Assembly (NCBI GenBank): GCA_902616725.1
Contig: CACMTZ010000001.1
Coordinates: 165,001-223,292 of the forward strand
DNA from: an uncultured Pelagibacteraceae bacterium
Lineage (GTDB): Bacteria > Pseudomonadota > Alphaproteobacteria > Pelagibacterales > Pelagibacteraceae
Direction of reading: 5' to 3'
Length of the DNA stretch: 58,292 nucleotides
Part shown: positions 34,483 through 43,130 of the stretch, piece by piece
Numbering within the stretch: the stretch's first letter is position 1
How the letters are laid out: each line of letters starts with the position of its first letter
Notes under the pieces: model-generated
What the model saw: the letters and a program-made list of their open reading frames with translations, nothing else
Told to the model about the DNA's origin: nothing
The model's database searches: none
Translations under genes and position numbers: made by a program

Positions 34483-35570
34483 AAAAATTAAAAATTGCTT
34501 TTATAGGTGCTGGAAGAGTTACAAAACACCATATAAATTTGTTAAAAAGACTTAAACAATATTTTAAAATAGTAGCCATATGTGATCTAGTTGAGGGTAA
34601 GTGTGATGAGATAATAAAAAATAATAAAAGTTTATTTATTAAGAAATATAAAAATTATCATAAGATGATCAATGAATGTGATCTTGATATTGTTGCAATT
34701 TTAACCCCTTCAGGAATGCATTATGAACATGCTATTGATATAATTAAAAACCATAAATTAGATATTATATTAGAAAAACCCCCTGCCTTGAAGATTACAG
34801 ACTTAAAACATATCTATAGTTTATCAAAAATTAAAAATATAAATATTTTTCCCGTTTTTCAAAACAGATATAACAAAGCAGTTAAATTTTTGAAAAAATC
34901 AATTTCAGGTGGAAAACTAGGAAAAATAAACATATGTTCTGTTAGAGTTAGATGGTGTAGACCGCAGCGTTACTATGATATGTCAGAGTGGAGGGGAACG
35001 TACTCACATGATGGTGGGGCTTTAACTAATCAGGGAATTCATCACATAGATTTATTAAGGTACTTAAACGGAGAGATCAAATCAGTGAAAGCAATAATGA
35101 GAACATTAGGTTCTAAAATAGAAGTTGAAGATACTGCTTTAGCAACTCTGCATTTTAAAAATGGATCAATAGGAACATTGGAAATTACAACAGCTGCAAG
35201 ACCAGATGACTTTGAAGCATCTATTTCTTTTTTAGGATCAAAAGGGATGGCTCAATTGGGAGGTGTAGCTGTAAACAACTTGGACATATATACGCCAGAT
35301 GATAAAATGTGTAAGAAGTATTCAGAAAAATTTCCAATTGTTTATGGTTTTGGCCATCTTGAGTTATATAAAAAAATTATAAAATTTTACAAAAATAGAA
35401 AATCAAAAGTTATTGAAAAAAATGATTGTTTGAAAACTATAGAATTATTAAATTCATTTTATGTATCAAGTGAATTAAACAAAGAAATATGTTTAGGTAA
35501 AAATCTACAATCTAAAAATTTAGGAAAAAAAAATGAAAAAATTTCAAAACTTTATAGATTTAAAAAATGA
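34479..35570 (+). CDS. Gfo/Idh/MocA-family oxidoreductase
   Basis: A full-length 363-residue member: IAFIGAGRVTKHHINLL (Rossmann loop), VAILTPSGMHYEHA, the ILEKPPAL motif (about 96-103), EWRGTYSHDGGALTNQGIHHIDLLRYL, with the conserved GG and HxxD of the active site. These enzymes oxidise or reduce a ring hydroxyl with NAD(P), often on inositols and nucleotide sugars. It overlaps both neighbours by 4 bases, so it is tightly coupled to the aminotransferase and the KdsB-like gene; oxidation followed by transamination is a natural pair. Confidence 0.87.
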   Translation: MKKLKIAFIGAGRVTKHHINLLKRLKQYFKIVAICDLVEGKCDEIIKNNKSLFIKKYKNYHKMINECDLDIVAILTPSGMHYEHAIDIIKNHKLDIILEKPPALKITDLKHIYSLSKIKNINIFPVFQNRYNKAVKFLKKSISGGKLGKINICSVRVRWCRPQRYYDMSEWRGTYSHDGGALTNQGIHHIDLLRYLNGEIKSVKAIMRTLGSKIEVEDTALATLHFKNGSIGTLEITTAARPDDFEASISFLGSKGMAQLGGVAVNNLDIYTPDDKMCKKYSEKFPIVYGFGHLELYKKIIKFYKNRKSKVIEKNDCLKTIELLNSFYVSSELNKEICLGKNLQSKNLGKKNEKISKLYRFKK

Positions 35571-36361
35571 AGAATAAAATAATTGGAATTATTCCTGCTA
35601 GAATGGCAGCATCAAGATTCCCAGGAAAGCCTTTAAAACTCATAAATGGAATGCCTATGTTGATGCATGTTTACTTAAGAGCTAAGTTATATAAAGGTTG
35701 GGACAAACTTAGTATTGCTGGTTGTGATAAAGAAATCTTAAACTTTTGTAAAAAGAAAAACATTGAGTATGTGTCAACTTCAAGAAGACATAAAAGATGT
35801 CTTGATAGAGTTTTTGAAGCAACAAAAAAAATTTCAAAGATAAAATACAGAATTAAGAATAATGATATTGTTGTTTGTGTCCAAGGGGATGAACCAATGC
35901 TTAGACCTAATATGATAAATGCTGTTATCAAGGAGATAAAAAGTAATAAAAAGGCAGGTTCAATAGTTTTAGCGATGACAATAAATGATAAAAAACAATT
36001 TAATGATCCGAATATTGTTAAAATAATACACAATCAAAAAAATGAAGTTCTGTACACTTCAAGATCTCCAATTCCATATTGTAAAGAATTCAATTCAAAA
36101 ATAAAAGCAAAAAGAATTTATGGAATATTTGCATTCAGATATGGTTTTTTAAAAAAATTTAATTCAACAAAAGAATCTTTTTTGGAAAAAGTTGAGTCGT
36201 GTGACTCAAATCGGATATGTGATAATTATGGTGGGCAATTTATTGCTAAATATCCATTCAAGACCTCTTTTTCAGTTGATTGTTTAAAAGATTTAAAAAC
36301 AGTTCAAAGATTTATGATTAAAGATAAAATTTTCAAAAAATACTCTAGAAAAGTTTATTAA
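35567..36361 (+). CDS. KdsB-like cytidylyltransferase
   Basis: This 264-residue protein matches CMP-Kdo synthetase: IIPARMAASRFPGKPL (CTP loop, about 7-22), MPMLMHVYLRA, VCVQGDEPMLRP (metal-binding Asp), and YTSRSPIPY. The segment that in KdsB usually reads HxSGTDR is HKRCLDRVFEA here, so the sugar-binding site differs and the substrate is probably not Kdo. Its place between Gfo/Idh, SIS and AroB-like genes suggests it activates the product of that module as a CMP derivative. Confidence 0.82.
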   Translation: MKNKIIGIIPARMAASRFPGKPLKLINGMPMLMHVYLRAKLYKGWDKLSIAGCDKEILNFCKKKNIEYVSTSRRHKRCLDRVFEATKKISKIKYRIKNNDIVVCVQGDEPMLRPNMINAVIKEIKSNKKAGSIVLAMTINDKKQFNDPNIVKIIHNQKNEVLYTSRSPIPYCKEFNSKIKAKRIYGIFAFRYGFLKKFNSTKESFLEKVESCDSNRICDNYGGQFIAKYPFKTSFSVDCLKDLKTVQRFMIKDKIFKKYSRKVY

Positions 36362-36365
36362 AATA

Positions 36366-37028
36366 ATGAATATTTGGGACGATATAGAAGCACAGAAATT
36401 TTTTTCTAAAGAAAGAAAAAGAAAAAAAGATATTTATCCAGGAGAAAATCTTTTCTTATCGAGAGTTTTATTTGAAAATTGTTCAATACTTGATATTGGA
36501 TGTGCCCAAGGTGGTTTTTATAAAATACTCAAATCTTTTGTAAAATCATTTAGATATACTGGAATAGATACAAGTGAAAAAATGATTTTTAAAGCAAAAA
36601 AAAAATATCCAAGAGGTAACTTTTATCACATTAAGAATAATAATTTTAAAAAGTTGAAAAAAAAATACGATATTGTTATTCTATATGGAGTTTTACATTT
36701 GACTTCAAATTGGAAACAAATTCTTAATAATTCAAAAGATCTATTTAGAAAATTTTTATTATTTGACTTAAGAGAAACAAACTTAAAAACTATTGATGAT
36801 AATATTTCAAAGTCTTTTTTAACCTTTAATAATAAAAAATTAATAAAAATTCCATATAATATTATTAATTCTACTGAGGCCTCAACTTTTTTAAAAAAAA
36901 AATTTAAATCTAATATTTACAGATTTTCTTATCACGGAAATATTTCAAAATTTGCAAAGTCAAAGATTAGAAAAGTTGAATTTGCAAATTATTGTATATC
37001 AAAAAAAAATCTAAATTTTTATGATTAG
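36366..37028 (+). CDS. class I SAM-dependent methyltransferase
   Basis: A 220-residue methyltransferase with ILDIGCAQGGFYKIL (motif I, about 41-55), YTGIDTSEKMIFKAKKKYP (motif II) and YDIVILYGVLHL (motif IV-like). It overlaps the following Gfo/Idh gene by 8 bases and follows the KdsB-like gene by 4. No closer family can be recognised; within this module it probably methylates the unusual sugar or cyclitol. Confidence 0.78.
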   Translation: MNIWDDIEAQKFFSKERKRKKDIYPGENLFLSRVLFENCSILDIGCAQGGFYKILKSFVKSFRYTGIDTSEKMIFKAKKKYPRGNFYHIKNNNFKKLKKKYDIVILYGVLHLTSNWKQILNNSKDLFRKFLLFDLRETNLKTIDDNISKSFLTFNNKKLIKIPYNIINSTEASTFLKKKFKSNIYRFSYHGNISKFAKSKIRKVEFANYCISKKNLNFYD

Positions 37029-38031
37029 AGTTGGAGTTATTGGTTTTGGGGTAGTTGGCAAAAGAAGAAAAAAATATATTTTAGAAAATAAATTTTACAA
37101 ATTAATTTGTATATCTGATATATCTTTTAAAAAAGATAATGCTCATAATAAAATCATTTATTATAAAGATTATAAAAGATTTACAAAACATGATTTAGAT
37201 GCAGTCTTCATAACGTTGCCAAATTATTTAGCGGTAAAAGTAACATCTTTTTTTTTAAAAAAAAATATACACGTTTTTTGTGAAAAACCTCCATCAAGAA
37301 ACTATAAAGAACTAAAATCTTTAAAAAAGATTTTAAATAATAATAATAAACTAAAACTCAAGTATGGTTTTAATCATAGATACCATGGTTCTGTAAAAAA
37401 AGCTGAAAATTTAATTAATTCCAAAATTTATGGAAAAATAATTAACCTAAGAGCAGTTTATGGAAAAAGCAAAATAGTAACTTTTGGAAAAAATGAGTGG
37501 CGAGCAAAAAGAAAATTTTCTGGAGGTGGTATTTTATTAGATCAGGGAATTCATCTTTTAGACTTAATCACTAAATTTGGTGGTGAGTTTATAAAATTTA
37601 AAAGTTTTATCTCTAATTCATATTGGAAATATGATGTTGAGGATAATGCATTTGCTATTATGAAAAATGAAAATAAAAATATTATTGCCTCAATACATTC
37701 AACAGCAACACAATGGGAACATAAATTTTCTTTAGAAATTACACTGGAGCAGGCATTAATTATATTGAGTGGTATACTTTCAGGTACAAAATCTTATGGT
37801 CAAGAAAAGATCACAATAATACCCAAGCCTTCAATTAAAAAAAATCAAAGAAAAAGAATTTTTCAGTTTTATAAAGACTCCTCATGGAAAGAAGAAATTG
37901 ACGAATTCGCAAAAATTATAAATAAAAATATGAAAGTTAAAACTGGTTCTTACCAAGATGCTTTAAATGTTATGAGAATGATAGATAAAATTTACATATC
38001 AGATCTTGAGTGGTATAAAAAGTTTTATTAA
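37021..38031 (+). CDS. Gfo/Idh/MocA-family oxidoreductase (second copy)
   Basis: A 336-residue oxidoreductase: VGVIGFGVVGKRRKK (cofactor loop), VFITLPNYLAVKV, VFCEKPPSRNY (EKP motif, about 91-96), NHRYHGSVKKAE, and WRAKRKFSGGGILLDQGIHLLDL with the active-site Asp/His pattern. It is clearly distinct in sequence from the copy at 34479, so the module has two separate redox steps. It is 2 bases from the SIS-domain gene. Confidence 0.85.
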   Translation: MIRVGVIGFGVVGKRRKKYILENKFYKLICISDISFKKDNAHNKIIYYKDYKRFTKHDLDAVFITLPNYLAVKVTSFFLKKNIHVFCEKPPSRNYKELKSLKKILNNNNKLKLKYGFNHRYHGSVKKAENLINSKIYGKIINLRAVYGKSKIVTFGKNEWRAKRKFSGGGILLDQGIHLLDLITKFGGEFIKFKSFISNSYWKYDVEDNAFAIMKNENKNIIASIHSTATQWEHKFSLEITLEQALIILSGILSGTKSYGQEKITIIPKPSIKKNQRKRIFQFYKDSSWKEEIDEFAKIINKNMKVKTGSYQDALNVMRMIDKIYISDLEWYKKFY

Positions 38032-38033
38032 TA

Positions 38034-38639
38034 ATGAAAACACTTAGACAACATTATAATGACTCGAAAACTTTTAAAGTTTTTGCTCAAAGATATATTA
38101 ATTATTTAAAAGACGCATTAAATGATCTTGATCTCAAAACTTTGGATTTAATAAGAAAAGAATTTGAAAATACAAAAAAACAAAAACGAACAATTTTTGT
38201 TTTTGGAAATGGTGGAGCGGCAGCAACTGCTATCACAATGGCAAATGATTTGGGATTTGATATTATGAAAAAATCGAAGTCGAAAAAAACTTTTAATATA
38301 GATTGTTTGAATTCAAACCAATCTGTAATTACTGCAATAGCTAACGACACAGGTTATGAAAATATATTTTTAAATCAACTAAAGATGAAATTTAAGCAGG
38401 GTGATGTAGCGGTTATTTTGTCTGCATCTGGAAATTCGGAGAACCTTATAAAAGCCGCTCAATGGTTAAAAAAAAAAGGTAAAATTTTTGGTATAATGGG
38501 TTTTGATGGTGGAAAATTAAAAAAATATTGTAAAAATTACCTAATTATTAAGTCTTTAAAATCTGACTATGGTCCTGTGGAAGATGTTCAATTAATAATA
38601 AATCATATATTTGCCCATTGGTTTCAAAATAAGTTTTAA
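38034..38639 (+). CDS. SIS-domain phosphosugar isomerase, GmhA-like
   Basis: A 201-residue SIS protein close to sedoheptulose-7-phosphate isomerase GmhA: FGNGGAAATAITMANDL (usually GNGGSAADA), ITAIANDTGYENIF, SASGNSENLIKAA (phosphate-binding Ser loop) and DYGPVEDVQLIINHIF, which carries the Glu/His of the active site. GmhA converts sedoheptulose-7-phosphate to D-glycero-D-manno-heptose-7-phosphate. None of HldE, GmhB or HldD is present nearby, so an ordinary ADP-heptose pathway is not encoded here. Confidence 0.82.
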   Translation: MKTLRQHYNDSKTFKVFAQRYINYLKDALNDLDLKTLDLIRKEFENTKKQKRTIFVFGNGGAAATAITMANDLGFDIMKKSKSKKTFNIDCLNSNQSVITAIANDTGYENIFLNQLKMKFKQGDVAVILSASGNSENLIKAAQWLKKKGKIFGIMGFDGGKLKKYCKNYLIIKSLKSDYGPVEDVQLIINHIFAHWFQNKF

Positions 38640-38641
38640 AA

Positions 38642-39358
38642 ATGATCAAATCATTTAAAAAAAAAAAAATATTAGTGACTGGTTATTTTAGTGGTATCGG
38701 AAACGATCTTATAAAAAAATATTTGTCCTTAGGTGCAGAAGTTTTTTCAACATCAACAAAAAAAGAATTTAAAAAAAAAAATTTACAAGTTTTTAGGTGT
38801 GATTTTTTGAATGAGGTTTCAAAAGTTAATTTTTTTAAAAAAATTGAAAAAATTAATTTTGATATTATAGTCAATAATGCAGGTATAAATATTATTGATG
38901 AAATTTATAAACTAAGTGATGATGATTTGGAGAATATTATCAAAATAAATCTTACAATACCCGCACAAATAATAAAAATTACATCAAAAAAAATGATTAA
39001 AAATAGATCTGGTAAAATAATAAATATATCTTCAATTTTTGGATCTGTTAGTAAAAGTAAAAGAGCTTCTTACTCTTCTTCGAAGAGTGGTCTTTTAGGT
39101 TTAACAAGAGCTTGTGCTTTGGACCTTGCTAAACATAATATTTTGGTTAATTCCGTTAGTCCAGGTTTTGTTAATACTTCTTTAACAAAAAGAATTTTGG
39201 GCAAAAATACGATAACAAAGATTAAAAGAGATATTCCATTAAAAAAATTAGCTACACCTAGTGAAATAATACCATATATAATTTTTTTAACTTCTGATCA
39301 TAATAAATATATAACAGGTCAAAATTGTGTAATTGATGGAGGTTATACAATTCAATGA
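38642..39358 (+). CDS. SDR-family oxidoreductase (FabG-like)
   Basis: A complete classical SDR of 238 residues: TGYFSGIG (13-20), NNAG (78-81), Ser in NISSIF (about 128-133), Tyr144 and Lys148 in YSSSK, then SPGFVNTSL and the C-terminal GQNCVIDGGY. All catalytic residues are present. It starts 2 bases after the SIS gene and overlaps the AroB-like gene by 4 bases, so it is tightly linked to both. Substrate unknown; a keto group on the heptose or cyclitol intermediate is a reasonable guess. Confidence 0.83.
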   Translation: MIKSFKKKKILVTGYFSGIGNDLIKKYLSLGAEVFSTSTKKEFKKKNLQVFRCDFLNEVSKVNFFKKIEKINFDIIVNNAGINIIDEIYKLSDDDLENIIKINLTIPAQIIKITSKKMIKNRSGKIINISSIFGSVSKSKRASYSSSKSGLLGLTRACALDLAKHNILVNSVSPGFVNTSLTKRILGKNTITKIKRDIPLKKLATPSEIIPYIIFLTSDHNKYITGQNCVIDGGYTIQ

Positions 39359-40389
39359 AAAACTTAAGCATATCTTCTAGAATAAAAAATTATGAGGTGA
39401 ATTTTATAAATAATATTCAGGATGCGTTACAAGAAGAGGGTAAGGATGATATTTTTGTAATTGATAAGTTCGTAAATTCAAAATTAAAATTGAATAGAAA
39501 AAAAATAATAATATCCTCATCAGAAAGAGAAAAAAATTTTTCAAACCTCAATAAGATAATACAAAAACTATTAAATCTTAAAGTGACAAGAGAAACTAAA
39601 ATCATTAGTATAGGTGGAGGTGTAGTACAAGATGTATCCTCATTTTTGTCATCAATAATTTTTAGAGGTATAGAATGGCATTTTTATCCAACAACAATCA
39701 TATCACAATGTGATAGCTGTATCGGAGGCAAAACATCAATTAATTTTAAGGGTTATAAAAATTTGATAGGAAATTTCTATCCTCCAAAAAAAATTAAGAT
39801 TGATACAGGTATACTTAAATATCTTAAATATAGAGATGTACTATCTGGTTTGGGTGAAATGTCTCACTATTATTGCTTATCAAAAAAAAATTACAAATTT
39901 TTTTTTGATAATTTAGATAAAGTCCATAACAATAAAAAAATTTTAGAAAATATTATTTACAAAAGTTTAAAAATAAAAAAAAGTTATATAGAAGTAGATG
40001 AATTTGATACTGGAAAAAGATTGTTACTTAATTTCGGACATACTTTTGGTCATGCAATAGAAAAAACAAGTAATTTTAAAATTCCCCATGGAATAGCAGT
40101 TGCCCATGGAATTCAGATGGCACTTTTTTTTTCAAAGAATTTTGGTTTATTGAGTGATAAGAAATATTTTAAAATGAGTGAAAACATAAAAAAAATTACA
40201 AATTTAAGCCCATTAAAGAAACTTAATTTAACAAAATTTATTCAAAATTTAGAAAAAGATAAAAAACATAACAAAAAAAATTATAGGTTTATCTTAACAA
40301 AGGATATTGGTGAAATGTTAGTATATGAGATATCAAAAAAAATGAATATAAAAAAAATCTTACAAAGATATTTCAATAATGCAAACTGA
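39355..40389 (+). CDS. 3-dehydroquinate-synthase-like sugar phosphate cyclase
   Basis: A 344-residue AroB-superfamily protein. Visible are the NAD loop GGGVVQD (87-93), PTTIISQCDSCIGGKTSIN (Asp120 and Lys126), YKNLIG, Glu168 in SGLGEMSH, NFGHTFGHAIE with Asn226, His229 and His233, PHG with metal ligand His245, and DKKHNKK near the C-terminus. The Lys usual three residues after the Glu (AExxK) is His171. The family includes dehydroquinate, 2-epi-5-epi-valiolone and deoxyinosose synthases. Beside a GmhA-like isomerase, a C7 substrate such as sedoheptulose-7-phosphate and a cyclitol product are plausible, but dehydroquinate formation is not excluded. Confidence 0.8.
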   Translation: MKNLSISSRIKNYEVNFINNIQDALQEEGKDDIFVIDKFVNSKLKLNRKKIIISSSEREKNFSNLNKIIQKLLNLKVTRETKIISIGGGVVQDVSSFLSSIIFRGIEWHFYPTTIISQCDSCIGGKTSINFKGYKNLIGNFYPPKKIKIDTGILKYLKYRDVLSGLGEMSHYYCLSKKNYKFFFDNLDKVHNNKKILENIIYKSLKIKKSYIEVDEFDTGKRLLLNFGHTFGHAIEKTSNFKIPHGIAVAHGIQMALFFSKNFGLLSDKKYFKMSENIKKITNLSPLKKLNLTKFIQNLEKDKKHNKKNYRFILTKDIGEMLVYEISKKMNIKKILQRYFNNAN

Positions 40390-42100
40390 AGTAATCTTTA
40401 ATTATAAAAAGACTTCAAAAAAACTCTATTTAAATGAATTTATTGAAAAAAATTCAAAATTACTAAAAAAAATTTTTTTAGAAAGCCTTAAGAATATTGA
40501 AAAAAAAAAAATTTTTAAAAATAAAAATTTAAGAGATCTTTTTAAATATGATAACTCATTTAACCTTTGGGAGCTTTCTCATTTATACGAAAAAAATATA
40601 TTTAAAGAAGATTGTATAAATATCTGTTTACAATATTTAGCAATAATAGAGATAATTAAAAATCATGATTTGCAAGAGATAACTCTAAACAACATTGATG
40701 CAGAAACAATAAAAGTTCTAAGAAAATATAGAAAAAAAATTAAGATAAATGTTATAAATAAAAATAAAAAAAAAATTTACGATCATTTTAGAAATTTTAT
40801 TCTTGGAAATTGGATTACTTCATTAATATTTTTTCTTAAAGGAAATTTAATATCTTCTTTAAAAAAAAAACCTTTAATTAATGTAAATAAAAACTTAATT
40901 ATTTCTTATTTTTGTCATTACAAAAAAGATTTTTATAAAAGAAATTTTTTTGTTAGTGATCATTGGCAAGGACTAGAAAATATCATTAAAAAAAATTTTT
41001 TTTATCTTAATCTTTTCATTGCTTCAAAAGATTATAAAAATTATGCATTATTAAAAAAAAAAGTAAATCGTGATATTATAAATTTAGAAGATAGAAATTT
41101 TTTACATAACTATTTCTCATTTCACGATCTGCTCAAAGTAGTATTTTTTACCTTGTTTTATTCTTGTAAGTTTTTTTTAATAAATTTGATTATAATCAGT
41201 AAAAATGACAATAAATTTGAACTTTTAGAATTGACATATAAAATTCAAAAAAGATCTTTTTCTGGCATTACCTCATTTGAAAATTTTAAAAATTTTTATT
41301 GTTTTAAAAGTTTTTTAAATTGTACCCCCAACATTGAAAGATGTATCTACCTTATGGAGAACCATAGTTGGGAAAAAATTTTACTGAAACTTTGTCATCA
41401 GAAAAAAATAATTACTTATGGGTATATTCATGCGACAATGCCATTTTGGCATCTCAATTACTATCAAACAAGAATTTCTAATTTAAATAATGAAAATTTA
41501 CCAAATAAAATTCTTACTGTGAGTAAAATAAATGAAAAATTATTAATCAATCAAGGGATTGTAAAAAAAAAGATATGTTTGGTTGAAGCGCTGAGATATG
41601 ACTGGTTAAATAAGGTAAAAATATTTGATCTAGAGAATAAAAAAATCAAAAAAATTTTAGTATTTGGGGATTATGAAAAAAAGATAAATCAAAAACTTTT
41701 AGAAGTAATCCAAAAATTTTCCACAAACAAAAATATTCAAATATATTTTAAACCTCATCCTGGAGATTTGAATAAATATTCAAACAAAAAATATAAATTT
41801 AAAATAGTTTCAGTCTTCCCAAAAGTAATGAAATTTAATTTTTATATTTTTTCTAATTCAACTAGTGCATCTGCTGAATATAGCCATTTATCCAACAATA
41901 TTGCAATATTTCAGCCAAAGTCCTCTATTAATCTGTCACCCTTTAAAGATTTAGAAAATTATAAAAATATTTTTTTTTCAGATGAAGCTGAATTATTAAA
42001 TATAATTGATTTAAAGACTAAAAATAAATTTGATGGTTTTTTTTATTTAAATAAAAAACATATAAAATGGAAAAAAAAAATAAATGAAGAATTTTTATAA
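40379..42100 (+). CDS. surface carbohydrate biosynthesis protein, resembling LIC13510-type proteins
   Basis: This 573-residue protein resembles large soluble proteins annotated in Leptospira-type O-antigen clusters: NLWELSHLYEKNIFKEDCI near residue 60, HDLQEITLNN, and a C-terminal GT-B-like half with YGYIHATMPFW, ILVFGDYEK, YFKPHPGDLNKY (about 459-470) and IFSNSTSASAEYSHLSN. The KPHPGD and TSASAE blocks suggest a nucleotide-sugar or phospho-donor transferase. No catalytic activity is established that I can recall. It overlaps the AroB-like gene by 11 bases, so it may transfer that module's product, and overlaps the RfbG-like gene by 17. Confidence 0.55.
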   Translation: MQTEVIFNYKKTSKKLYLNEFIEKNSKLLKKIFLESLKNIEKKKIFKNKNLRDLFKYDNSFNLWELSHLYEKNIFKEDCINICLQYLAIIEIIKNHDLQEITLNNIDAETIKVLRKYRKKIKINVINKNKKKIYDHFRNFILGNWITSLIFFLKGNLISSLKKKPLINVNKNLIISYFCHYKKDFYKRNFFVSDHWQGLENIIKKNFFYLNLFIASKDYKNYALLKKKVNRDIINLEDRNFLHNYFSFHDLLKVVFFTLFYSCKFFLINLIIISKNDNKFELLELTYKIQKRSFSGITSFENFKNFYCFKSFLNCTPNIERCIYLMENHSWEKILLKLCHQKKIITYGYIHATMPFWHLNYYQTRISNLNNENLPNKILTVSKINEKLLINQGIVKKKICLVEALRYDWLNKVKIFDLENKKIKKILVFGDYEKKINQKLLEVIQKFSTNKNIQIYFKPHPGDLNKYSNKKYKFKIVSVFPKVMKFNFYIFSNSTSASAEYSHLSNNIAIFQPKSSINLSPFKDLENYKNIFFSDEAELLNIIDLKTKNKFDGFFYLNKKHIKWKKKINEEFL

Positions 42101-43130
42101 AAAAAAAGTCCTTATCACAGGTCATACCGGATTAAAAGGATCTTGGCTTTCTTTATGGTTAAACGAACATGGGGCTAAAGTTTATGGAATCTCAAATAAT
42201 TTTGAGGAGAACAAAACAAATTTTAAAAATTTTAAAATGAAAAAAAAAATTAAAAACTTTAATATTGATATTAGAAATTTAAAAAGATTAAAAAAAACAA
42301 TTCAATCTGTAAAACCAAATTTTATATTTCATTTTGCAGCACAATCATTAGTTGGTGAGTCGTATAAAAGACCTATTTATAATTTTGAATCAAATTTTAA
42401 CGGAACTTTGAATCTATTAGAAGTATTAAGATTGTCTAAATTTAAATGTATAATAATCTTAATTACAAGCGATAAGAGTTATAGAAATTTTGAAATTAAA
42501 AGGGGTTATGTTGAAAATGATATCCTAGGAGGCGATGATCCCTACGCTGCTTCAAAAGCTTCAGCTGAATTTGTAATTAACTCTTACTTTCAATCTTTTT
42601 TAAAAAATAAAAAAAATCTAAGAATAGCTGTGTGCAGAGCTGGGAATGTCATTGGGGGTGGTGACTGGTCAAACAATAGATTGATTCCTGATATCATGAA
42701 ATCAATTTTTAAACGAAAAACACTTAGATTAAGAAATCAAAACTCTACCAGACCTTGGCAGCATGTTTTAGATGTTTTAAATGGATATCTGACTTTAGCT
42801 ATAAAATTAAGTAAAAATAAAAAATTTAATGGTGAGGTTTTTAATTTTGGACCTCCTGAAACTAGCAATTATAAAGTTATAGATGTAGTAAATGAGATTA
42901 AAAAAAATTGGAAACTTTTAAAGTGGGTATCATCTAAACAAAAATTTAATGAATCAAATTTATTAAAATTAAATAGTAATAAGTCTTTAAGATTACTGAA
43001 ATGGAAAAATAAACTTCAATTTAGACAAGTTATAAAATTAGTGACAGATTGGTACAAATGCTTATATGACAAAAAAGATATCTATAGTTTTTCGGTCAAT
43101 CAAATTAAATTTTTTTTAAAAAGTAAATGA
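42084..43130 (+). CDS. rfbG: CDP-glucose 4,6-dehydratase
   Basis: A 348-residue SDR with the CDP-glucose dehydratase fingerprint: VLITGHTGLKGSWLSLWL (the GHTGxxGSWL block is specific), FHFAAQSLVGESY, LITSDKSYRNFE, RGYVENDILGGDDPYAASK (catalytic Tyr/Lys), RAGNVIGGGDW and RPWQHVLD. It makes CDP-4-keto-6-deoxyglucose. It overlaps rfbF downstream by 4 bases, completing the first two steps of CDP-6-deoxyhexose synthesis. Confidence 0.93.
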   Translation: MKNFYKKKVLITGHTGLKGSWLSLWLNEHGAKVYGISNNFEENKTNFKNFKMKKKIKNFNIDIRNLKRLKKTIQSVKPNFIFHFAAQSLVGESYKRPIYNFESNFNGTLNLLEVLRLSKFKCIIILITSDKSYRNFEIKRGYVENDILGGDDPYAASKASAEFVINSYFQSFLKNKKNLRIAVCRAGNVIGGGDWSNNRLIPDIMKSIFKRKTLRLRNQNSTRPWQHVLDVLNGYLTLAIKLSKNKKFNGEVFNFGPPETSNYKVIDVVNEIKKNWKLLKWVSSKQKFNESNLLKLNSNKSLRLLKWKNKLQFRQVIKLVTDWYKCLYDKKDIYSFSVNQIKFFLKSK

